The position numbers were made by a program, and so were the translations under genes. A DNA stretch of 29,127 bases from CAHJXF01 sp038240015 (GTDB lineage Bacteria; Pseudomonadota; Gammaproteobacteria; Burkholderiales; Burkholderiaceae_D): positions 1 to 29,127 of the forward strand of contig JBBSEF010000035.1 of NCBI GenBank assembly GCA_038240015.1. Reading direction: 5' to 3'. Positions 23,919 through 29,127 of the stretch are shown here, piece by piece. Numbering within the stretch: the first letter of the stretch is position 1; each line of letters begins with the position of its first letter. The notes under the pieces are model-generated. The model was not told the DNA's origin and ran no database searches. It was given only the letters and a program-made list of their open reading frames with translations.

Positions 23919-24793
23919 GCCGCGACCTTCAAAGGTGGCGCTTCGGCCGAACGCGGCTTCTTGTAGCGGTTGTAGCCCCACAGATACTGCTCCGGGTTCG
24001 AACGGATCAACGTCTCCAGCGCCGCGTTGATCTGCGTTGCCGCATTCACCGCATCGTCGGACAGGGCTTCACCGATCCGCGAAAAATGCACCGTCCATCC
24101 CTGACCATCGGGGAGCCGCTCGCCGTGCGCAAGCAACAGCGCAGCCCCCGTCAACTTTTGCAGTCGCGCCGGCAAGGTCATCGTGTACGCAGGCTTTGCG
24201 AAGAAGTGGGCCCATACCCCTTCGCCTCGGCTGGGCACTTGGTCGGGCAACATGCCGATCGCTTCACCGCGTTTCAAGGCGCGCGCTAGACGTCGCACGC
24301 CCGACAGATCGGCGGGGGCGAGCACGAGGTTTTCGCGCGGCCGACAACCCTCGATCAAGGGCGCGAGCCACGACTTTCGTGGGCGGCGATACAGCACCGT
24401 GAGCGGCGCGCCGGCCTCGCGATTGTTGGCATAGAACTGCGCGGTCACTTCGAAGCAGCCCAGATGCGGAGTGAGGAACACGATGCCGCGACCCTCGCGT
24501 CGCGCGGCTTCGACGAAAGCCCATCCGGTCGCGCGCGTGCGGGCGAGCACTTCGGCTTGAGGCCGCATCCAGACATGGGCCAACTCGAGCGCGCCCTTGC
24601 CGGCCTCCCCCGCGGCGCGGCCGATCAGTCCCGGATCGGATGCGATCGAATAGCCGGCCTGTTCGAGATTGGCGATCAGATGCCGCCGATAGCCCGGTGC
24701 GATGGCGGCCACGACGCGACCGCACACGCTGCCGATTTTCTGCAGAAGTGCCAGCGGCAAATGCGAGAGGAGACGGACGAGGGCGGTCGGCAC
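23915..24793 (-). CDS. Lipid A biosynthesis acyltransferase (LpxL/LpxM family), HX4E type
   Basis: A 292-residue paralogue of the following gene, same family. The catalytic motif is H110-x4-E115 (TPHLGCFEV); LPDQVPSRGEGVW and EQYLWGYNRYKKP match the conserved substrate and C-terminal blocks. The start is uncertain: GTG 24793 has AGGA nine bases upstream and begins right at the family's first helix (ALVRLLSHLPLALL); ATG 24895 would add 34 polar residues without a ribosome-binding site. The gene diverges from metK. It and its neighbour are in tandem and overlap by four bases, so they probably add different acyl chains or act at different lipid A positions. Confidence 0.9.
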   Translation of the reverse strand: MPTALVRLLSHLPLALLQKIGSVCGRVVAAIAPGYRRHLIANLEQAGYSIASDPGLIGRAAGEAGKGALELAHVWMRPQAEVLARTRATGWAFVEAARREGRGIVFLTPHLGCFEVTAQFYANNREAGAPLTVLYRRPRKSWLAPLIEGCRPRENLVLAPADLSGVRRLARALKRGEAIGMLPDQVPSRGEGVWAHFFAKPAYTMTLPARLQKLTGAALLLAHGERLPDGQGWTVHFSRIGEALSDDAVNAATQINAALETLIRSNPEQYLWGYNRYKKPRSAEAPPLKVAA

Positions 24794-24954
24794 GGGGTCG
24801 GTCCTGAATGCGGGCCGGATCGATGGCTTCGTTGCAATGGCTTCTTTTGCAGCGTCGGCGGCGGATGGCCAAGGCTTGTCAAGGCGCGGTATCATACGGC
24901 CCGACCAACGCAGCTCGAAACGAAGCATCTCTCGTTGTTGCGTGGAATCGCCCG

Positions 24955-24960
24955 TTTAAT
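24955..24960 (+). promoter_or_regulatory. Possible metK promoter -10 element
   Basis: TTTAAT at 24955-24960 matches five of six bases of TATAAT in an otherwise GC-rich region. The upstream TCGTTG (24932-24937) is at the right distance (17 bases) but fits the -35 consensus poorly. If used, transcription begins near 24967 and gives a metK leader of about 137 bases. Confidence 0.3.
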
Positions 24961-24966
24961 GACAAC

Positions 24967-25103
24967 TTGCGGGGCGTTCCGGATAGGGCGAGAGCTCGAT
25001 CCCATGGTGTCGCTAAAGCGTCGTTGGTCTCGTAAGTGCTCCTGTGACCGGCCGCCGAATGCGACGCTTCGAGCGGCCTTTTTCATTTTGCACAGGAGTC
25101 TGC
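24967..25103 (+). promoter_or_regulatory. Structured metK leader RNA, candidate attenuator/riboswitch
   Basis: The untranslated region before metK contains several complementary segments. A 5' hairpin is formed by GGAT/ATCC and CGAG/CTCG (24981-25002). AAGCGTCG (25016-25023) is exactly complementary to CGACGCTT (25062-25069), which lies in the loop and 3' arm of a strong terminator (25050-25089). CTCCTGTG (25039-25046) is exactly complementary to CACAGGAG (25091-25098), which includes the metK ribosome-binding site. Terminator and anti-terminator pairings exclude each other, and the ribosome-binding site can be masked. This is the logic of a riboswitch or attenuator; SAM would be the natural ligand for metK. 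I could not match it to SAM-I, SAM-II, SMK, SAM-V or SAM/SAH consensus features, and no methionine-rich leader peptide is present. Confidence 0.55.
25050..25089 (+). terminator. Intrinsic terminator in the metK leader
   Basis: GGCCGC (25050-25055) pairs with GCGGCC (25073-25078) and CGAA (25056-25059) with TTCG (25068-25071), giving a 10-bp stem with one bulged A and an 8-base loop. TTTTT follows at once (25079-25083), then CATTTT. On the plus strand this is a textbook intrinsic terminator. It stands between any metK promoter and the metK ribosome-binding site, so it can only act as an attenuator of metK. No T-run exists on the minus strand side. Confidence 0.75.
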
Positions 25104-26297
25104 ATGTCATCCGATTTCCTCTTCACCTCCGAATCCGTTTCGGAAGGCCATCCCGACAAGGTCTCCGACCAGATCTCGGACGCCATCCTCGACGCGATCT
25201 TCGCGCAGGACCCGCGCTCGCGCGTCGCTGCCGAAACGCTGTGCAATACCGGTCTGGTCGTGTTGGCCGGTGAGATCACGACCAACGCGCACGTCGATTA
25301 CATCCAGGTCGCGCGCGACACCATCAAGCGCATCGGCTACGACAACACCGACTACGGCATCGACTACAAGGGCTGCGCCGTGATGGTCTGCTATGACAAG
25401 CAGAGCAACGACATCGCGCAAGGCGTCGATCACGCGAGCGACGATCATCTGAACACCGGCGCGGGCGACCAGGGCCTGATGTTCGGCTATGCATGCGACG
25501 AGACGCCCGAGCTGATGCCCGCGCCGATCTACTACGCGCACCGTCTCGTCGAACGTCAGGCGATGCTGCGCAAGGATGGGCGTCTGCCCTTCCTCAGGCC
25601 CGACGCCAAGAGCCAGGTCACGATGCGCTATGTCGACGGCAAGCCGCACAGCATCGACACCGTGGTGCTCTCGACTCAGCACGACCCCGATCAAAGCGAA
25701 TCGAAAACGAAGATGAAGGCGTCGTTCACCGAAGCCGTCATCGAAGAGATCATCAAGCCCGTCCTCCCGAAGGAATGGCTGAAGGACACCAAGTACCTGA
25801 TCAACCCGACCGGACGTTTCGTGATAGGCGGGCCGCAAGGCGATTGCGGGTTGACCGGCCGCAAGATCATCGTGGATACCTATGGCGGCGCGTGTCCGCA
25901 CGGCGGCGGCGCGTTTTCGGGCAAGGATCCGTCGAAGGTCGATCGCTCGGCCGCATACGCGGCGCGCTACGTCGCGAAGAACGTCGTGGCGGCGGGCCTC
26001 GCGCGGCAGTGTCAGATTCAGGTCGCGTATGCGATCGGCGTCGCCAAGCCGATGAACATCACGGTCTATACCGAAGGCACCGGTGTGATGGGCGACGAGC
26101 AGTTGGCCAAGCTGATCGGCGAACTGTTCGACCTGAGGCCCAAGGGCATCATCCAGATGCTCGACCTGTTGCGCCCGATCTACGAGAAGACCGCGGCGTA
26201 TGGACACTTCGGTCGCGAGGAGCCCGAGTTCCATTGGGAAGCCACCGACAAGGCGATGATGCTGCGCGACGCGGCGGGGTTGCGGGCGAAGGGTTGA
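25104..26297 (+). CDS. metK: S-adenosylmethionine synthetase
   Basis: A 397-residue enzyme making S-adenosylmethionine from methionine and ATP, the cell's methyl donor. The three signature blocks are GHPDK (residues 15-19), GAGDQG (119-124) and the P-loop-like GGGAFSGKD (267-275). Length is typical. ATG 25104 has AGGAG five bases upstream, and the protein start MSSDFLFTSESVSEGHPDK is the usual one. The ribosome-binding site is complementary to a segment 50 bases upstream, and a terminator precedes it, so control by premature termination or masking is likely. It diverges from the lipid A acyltransferases and is followed by a GNAT gene 54 bases later. Confidence 0.98.
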   Translation: MSSDFLFTSESVSEGHPDKVSDQISDAILDAIFAQDPRSRVAAETLCNTGLVVLAGEITTNAHVDYIQVARDTIKRIGYDNTDYGIDYKGCAVMVCYDKQSNDIAQGVDHASDDHLNTGAGDQGLMFGYACDETPELMPAPIYYAHRLVERQAMLRKDGRLPFLRPDAKSQVTMRYVDGKPHSIDTVVLSTQHDPDQSESKTKMKASFTEAVIEEIIKPVLPKEWLKDTKYLINPTGRFVIGGPQGDCGLTGRKIIVDTYGGACPHGGGAFSGKDPSKVDRSAAYAARYVAKNVVAAGLARQCQIQVAYAIGVAKPMNITVYTEGTGVMGDEQLAKLIGELFDLRPKGIIQMLDLLRPIYEKTAAYGHFGREEPEFHWEATDKAMMLRDAAGLRAKG

Positions 26298-26351
26298 GCG
26301 CGACACGTCGTGGCTCATTCGTCGTCAGCTTTCTTGAGCGAACGAGCATCT

Positions 26352-26882
26352 GTGCCCGAAGTTTCTTTTCGCCTCGCCACACAAGCAGATGCACCCTGCC
26401 TTCACGCGTTGGGTACGCAGGTGTTCCTGGAGACCTACGCCCCCGCCGGGATCCGCGAGGCGCTCGCACGCGAGGTGCAGAAGCTGTTTTCCCTTGCTGC
26501 CTTTCGGCAGCAACTCGCAAAGCCTTCGCTCCGGGTTCTTCTTGCCGAGCGCGAAAACCACTTGGTGGCCTTCGCGCAGATCCATCTGGGCGCGACACAC
26601 GTGTTGCTCCCGGATGTACCGGCTGCCGAGCTCATCCGGCTCTACGTGCAATCTCCATTTATCGGCCGGTCAGTCGGAACGCTGCTCCTGCGACGCGCCG
26701 AGGCACTGGCAATCGCAGAAGGGTTCGCAATACTCTGGCTCACTGCGTGGGTCGGCAATGCGCGCGCGCTGGCGTTCTATGCGAGTCGCGGTTATGAAGA
26801 AATGGGCGCCACAGAGTATGAGTTCGAGGAGGAGTGCTACGAGAACCGGTTGTTCGCCAAGCCGATATATGCCGGGGCCTGA
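26352..26882 (+). CDS. GNAT-family N-acetyltransferase
   Basis: A 176-residue acetyltransferase that would transfer an acetyl group from acetyl-CoA. VSFRLATQADAPCLHAL is the first strand and helix; ELIRLYVQSPFIGRSVGTLLLRRAE (read as ELIRLYVQSPF and GRSVGTLLL) is the strand and acetyl-CoA pyrophosphate loop; WVGNARALAFYASRGYEE is the C-terminal motif. The start is uncertain: GTG 26352 begins right before the domain, GTG 26310 would add 14 residues. Codon use is less GC-rich at third positions than in metK or the lipid A genes, so it may have been acquired later. The substrate is unknown, and it lies 54 bases after metK. Confidence 0.85.
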   Translation: MPEVSFRLATQADAPCLHALGTQVFLETYAPAGIREALAREVQKLFSLAAFRQQLAKPSLRVLLAERENHLVAFAQIHLGATHVLLPDVPAAELIRLYVQSPFIGRSVGTLLLRRAEALAIAEGFAILWLTAWVGNARALAFYASRGYEEMGATEYEFEEECYENRLFAKPIYAGA

Positions 26883-27013
26883 ACCTGTGACCAGAACAGC
26901 TCGCGAACGAATGACACCGACGCTGACAGAGATGCCCGCGGCCTTCGACCCGAAGAAGCACGGCGGCGAAGCGATGGCGTTCGCACCAGTGGGTCTTGAG
27001 GTCCCGACCCAAC
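26883..27013. other. Gap between convergent GNAT and NnrU genes
   Basis: These 131 bases lie between two converging genes. No hairpin with T-run, promoter or gene was recognised. The plus strand stays open here in one frame (MTPTLTEMPAAFDPKKHGG and following), but no family similarity is seen, so it may be a gene remnant or chance. Confidence 0.3.
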
Positions 27014-27589
27014 TCAGCCCAACGGCGACACGCCGATCAGCCATCGGTGCACGCCCATGATGAACGCTGCATAGATGGCCAGGCCGCCGACAACGGCAAT
27101 CAAATCGTTGATCTTAGATGGCGGCGCCCCCGGAACCTCATGCGGCACAGCGCGGCGCGCGACCACAATCCGATCGACTGCGGCCCAAAGCAGGAATCCG
27201 CCGAACAGAAGCACGTCGGCCAGCGTGCCGTTGGCAAGCAGATGTGCGAGAGCCCAAATGATGACCGCCAGCAGCATCGGATGTTTGGTCGCGCGCTGTA
27301 TGCGCCCCGGCCAATACGCGGCCAACAGCAATGGAAACACCGGCACCATCAGCAGCAACGCGAGGTGGCGCATCGCGGTCGGCGGCGCGTAGACCATCGC
27401 GTTGGTATGGCGCGCCAATCCGTATCCGTAGAGCAGCAGCACAAAGCCGATCAGCGACACAATCGAATAGATGCCCTTCCACGCCTTCTCGCCGCGCCGC
27501 GCGACTTGTGCGTCTCGCCACGCGGGCGCGACGATGGAGATCGAATGGATCCCGAGGAAGATGATCAAGCCGGCAACCAGCAGCGCCAT
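27014..27589 (-). CDS. NnrU family membrane protein
   Basis: A 191-residue inner-membrane protein with about six hydrophobic segments. It begins LLVAGLIIFLGIHSISIVAPAWRD and contains YSIVSLIGFVLLLYGYGLAR, MVPVFPLLLAAYWPGRIQ and HPMLLAVIIWALAHLLANG, the conserved blocks of the NnrU family (isoprenylcysteine methyltransferase-like fold). NnrU was first linked with nitrite and nitric oxide metabolism in denitrifiers, but most members stand outside such operons, as here. ATG 27589 has GGAG six bases upstream. It diverges from the GNAT gene at 27744 and converges on the other GNAT. Its role in this organism is not known. Confidence 0.88.
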   Translation of the reverse strand: MALLVAGLIIFLGIHSISIVAPAWRDAQVARRGEKAWKGIYSIVSLIGFVLLLYGYGLARHTNAMVYAPPTAMRHLALLLMVPVFPLLLAAYWPGRIQRATKHPMLLAVIIWALAHLLANGTLADVLLFGGFLLWAAVDRIVVARRAVPHEVPGAPPSKINDLIAVVGGLAIYAAFIMGVHRWLIGVSPLG

Positions 27590-27743
27590 GACATGCTCCG
27601 TGTGTGTTGAGGTCGTCGATATTAGTCCTGCTGCGAAAAACTTTCGGGTACACCAGCGACGGGCGAGCTCCTGTTCATTGATCGCGCGGCCGATATCACG
27701 CCCCGAATCCGCCGATGCGTTTCATCTTCAGGTTGGAACATCG

Positions 27744-28568
27744 ATGTCTTCCGATGCGCTTCGCAGTGAATTGATCTTCCTGTCGCACGCCGGCGACGCG
27801 CAACGCGTCGGCGACTGCATCGTCGTGCGTACGCCCGACAACCCGACCTATTGGTGGGGCAACACCTTGACCTTCGATCAGGCGCCGGTCGCGGGCGATC
27901 TGCTGCGCTGGACGCGGCTGTTCGATCAATGCGTGCGCGTCGAACAGCCCGCGTCACGGCATACCACCTTCGGATGGAGCGGCGCCGTGCGCGGCTGCGT
28001 CGAACCTTTTGTCGATGCCGGATTCACTCTGCTCGAGTCGGTCGTGCTCGCTGCCGACGGAAGCATGACGATCCGCGCGCCGCATGAAGATCGTAGCGAG
28101 CGCATGTCGATGCTGTCCTCGTCGGACTGGCCTGCGCTTCGCGACTTGCTGATCGAAACGCGCGAGGTCCATCACTCGTTGGAAGGCTATGCCGCGTTTG
28201 CCGAAAGACGTATAGCCACGTGGTGCGCGCTCTGCGACGCCGGCCAGGGCGCATGGTTCAGCGCGTGGCAAACGCTAGCCGGCGAGCTTCGATTGGTCTC
28301 GGCGCTCGGCGTCTTCGTCGAACCGCAACGCGGTGCGGACGACCGCAGGGTCGGCCGATTTCAGCAGGTCGTGACGCATCCGGCCGCGCGACGACAGGGT
28401 CTGGCCGGCACGCTGGTAGCACGGGCCTCGCGCTATGCGTTCGATGCCCTCGACGCGGATATGCTGATCATCATTGCCGACGAGCACGATGTTGCGCGGC
28501 GCGTTTACGAGTCGACCGGCTTTCGTCGTAGCGGCTGGCAGCGCGGGCTCGAATTGGGAGGTTATTGA
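27744..28568 (+). CDS. GNAT-family N-acetyltransferase with extra N-terminal domain
   Basis: A 274-residue protein. The C-terminal half (about 180-270) is a GNAT domain: LVSALGVFVEP and VGRFQQVVTHPAARRQGLAG give the central strand and acetyl-CoA loop (RRQGLAG, 216-222), and DEHDVARRVYESTGFRRSG the last helix and strand. The N-terminal 130 residues are a degenerate GNAT-like part with TYWWGNTLTFDQAP and FGWSG, but no clear acetyl-CoA loop, so the protein may be a two-domain GNAT with one active half. ATG 27744 is preceded by a weak AGGTTGGAA site; the frame is open upstream without family similarity. The substrate is unknown. Confidence 0.85.
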   Translation: MSSDALRSELIFLSHAGDAQRVGDCIVVRTPDNPTYWWGNTLTFDQAPVAGDLLRWTRLFDQCVRVEQPASRHTTFGWSGAVRGCVEPFVDAGFTLLESVVLAADGSMTIRAPHEDRSERMSMLSSSDWPALRDLLIETREVHHSLEGYAAFAERRIATWCALCDAGQGAWFSAWQTLAGELRLVSALGVFVEPQRGADDRRVGRFQQVVTHPAARRQGLAGTLVARASRYAFDALDADMLIIIADEHDVARRVYESTGFRRSGWQRGLELGGY

Positions 28569-28667
28569 TCTGCGAACCTGGCGTCGCTGTCCCATCTGCA
28601 CGACACTCCATGCCGCCCGGACCGGCCCCTCGCCGACATCGTGAGAAAATCGACGCTTCGTCCGTAG

Positions 28668-28697
28668 TTCGCAAGCTCGCACTTCGCAAGTTTGCAC
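28668..28697. repeat. Two 15-bp direct repeats before the lpxO-like gene
   Basis: TTCGCAAGCTCGCAC (28668-28682) is followed directly by TTCGCAAGTTTGCAC (28683-28697), 13 of 15 bases identical. The pair ends 11 bases before the ATG of the lpxO-like gene, in the place of an operator or the leader RNA. Confidence 0.8.
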
Positions 28698-28708
28698 CGC
28701 ATTCCCGA

Positions 28709-29127
28709 ATGAAACTCTTCCTCGTCGTCATCCTTCTGCTATTCGCGGCCAGCGGCGCGTTCGTGCATCTGCGCGGTCGCGTGCGGCACAAGGTCGGACG
28801 ACAGGTGTTCGATCACTCGACGTTCACCGCGCCGATGAACGTGTTCATGTACGCGTTCTCGCGCGTGCCCACCACGCCTTACCTGGAACCCGCGTCCTTC
28901 CCACATCTGCAAAAGTTGTCCGACAACTGGCGCGTGATTCGCGACGAAGGCGTCAAGCTGATGGAGTTGCAGAAGATCAAAGCGGCCGACTCGCACAACG
29001 ACGCGGGCTTCAACTCGTTCTTCAAGACCGGCTGGAAGCGCTTCTATCTGAAGTGGTACGACGAGGCGCATCCATCTGCCGCCGCGCTCTGTCCGCAGAC
29101 GACCGCGTTGTTGCGCGAGATTCCCGA
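28709..29127 (+). CDS. lpxO: Lipid A hydroxylase LpxO-like (aspartyl/asparaginyl beta-hydroxylase family), N-terminal part
   Basis: The first 139 codons of a protein that continues beyond the right edge. An N-terminal membrane helix (residues 2-20, KLFLVVILLLFAASGAFVH) is followed by LRGRVRHKVGRQVFDHSTFTAP (in part: RGRVRHKVGRQ, DHSTFTAP), VPTTPYLEP and the block DAGFNSFFKTGWKRFYLKWY, which is highly characteristic of LpxO. LpxO is an Fe(II)/2-oxoglutarate enzyme that hydroxylates a secondary fatty acid of lipid A; the catalytic histidines would be beyond the window. The ATG 28709 is the only suitable start, with no good ribosome-binding site. It fits with the two lipid A acyltransferases 4 kb away. 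Confidence 0.88.
   Translation, partial: MKLFLVVILLLFAASGAFVHLRGRVRHKVGRQVFDHSTFTAPMNVFMYAFSRVPTTPYLEPASFPHLQKLSDNWRVIRDEGVKLMELQKIKAADSHNDAGFNSFFKTGWKRFYLKWYDEAHPSAAALCPQTTALLREIP

Noticed and set aside
25004..25103. Leader peptide starting ATG 25004 before metK as a ribosome-stalling attenuator
   Set aside because: The frame runs into metK out of phase without an early stop, has no methionine cluster and no ribosome-binding site.
25107..26318. 403-codon minus-strand open frame opposite metK
   Set aside because: Shadow of metK: Arg/His/Asp-rich translation without motifs, fully antisense to a certain gene.
1..29127. CRISPR arrays, tRNA or rRNA genes, insertion sequences, phage genes
   Set aside because: No regularly spaced repeats, cloverleaf with CCA-adjacent stem, rRNA-like stretch, transposase or terminal inverted repeats were seen by eye on either strand.

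Overview
The window is about 29 kb of GC-rich chromosomal DNA. It most likely comes from a betaproteobacterium of the order Burkholderiales. This rests on the syntenic block argS–(SPOR)–dsbA–SDR–cobalamin-binding protein / STAS–hslV–hslU and lpxL-lpxL–dapF–DUF484–xerC facing metK, on a DksA that keeps only one zinc-finger cysteine and carries a Lys/Ala/Pro-rich tail, and on a his-type amino-acid ABC operon with an internal deacylase. No tRNA, rRNA, CRISPR array, insertion sequence or phage gene was seen. The DNA reads as core chromosome with a few accessory genes.

Layout. 1-332 (-): start of a PLP aminotransferase that runs off the left edge. 565-864 (+): small secreted EF-hand-like protein. 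892-2711 (-): orphan ModA-like binding protein and an MBL-fold hydrolase. 2752-7160 (-): amino-acid ABC importer in the order binding protein, permease, permease, AstE/aspartoacylase-like deacylase, ATPase, with the last genes overlapping. 7229-7981 (-): DMT transporter that appears to lack its first helix. 8282-9046 (+): dksA. 9072-11554 (-): small Cys/His protein (DUF2946-like) and a TonB-dependent receptor, a probable metal-uptake pair. 11725-15180 (+): duplicated helical/STAS protein, then hslV and hslU behind a sigma-32-like promoter. 15168-20073 (-): BtuF-like protein, SDR, dsbA, SPOR protein, argS. 20222-24793 (-): xerC, DUF484, dapF and two tandem lipid A acyltransferases. 25104-26297 (+): metK. 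26352-26882 (+): GNAT. 27014-27589 (-): NnrU family. 27744-28568 (+): second GNAT. 28709-end (+): lpxO-like lipid A hydroxylase, cut by the right edge.

The genes fall into recognisable units: protein quality control (hslVU), disulfide formation and envelope (dsbA, SPOR), lipid A synthesis and modification (two acyltransferases, lpxO), lysine/peptidoglycan precursor and chromosome dimer resolution (dapF, xerC), methyl-group metabolism (metK), stringent response (dksA) and nutrient import (two transport loci).

The most interesting non-coding signal is the roughly 135-nt leader of metK. It has a strong intrinsic terminator just before the gene, an upstream segment complementary to the terminator loop, and an 8-nt segment perfectly complementary to the metK ribosome-binding site. 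I recognise no known SAM riboswitch class in it, so it is a candidate for a cis-regulatory RNA that I cannot assign to a described family. Other points of interest are the STAS protein built from two copies of a helical-plus-STAS module, and the deacylase embedded in the amino-acid importer operon.
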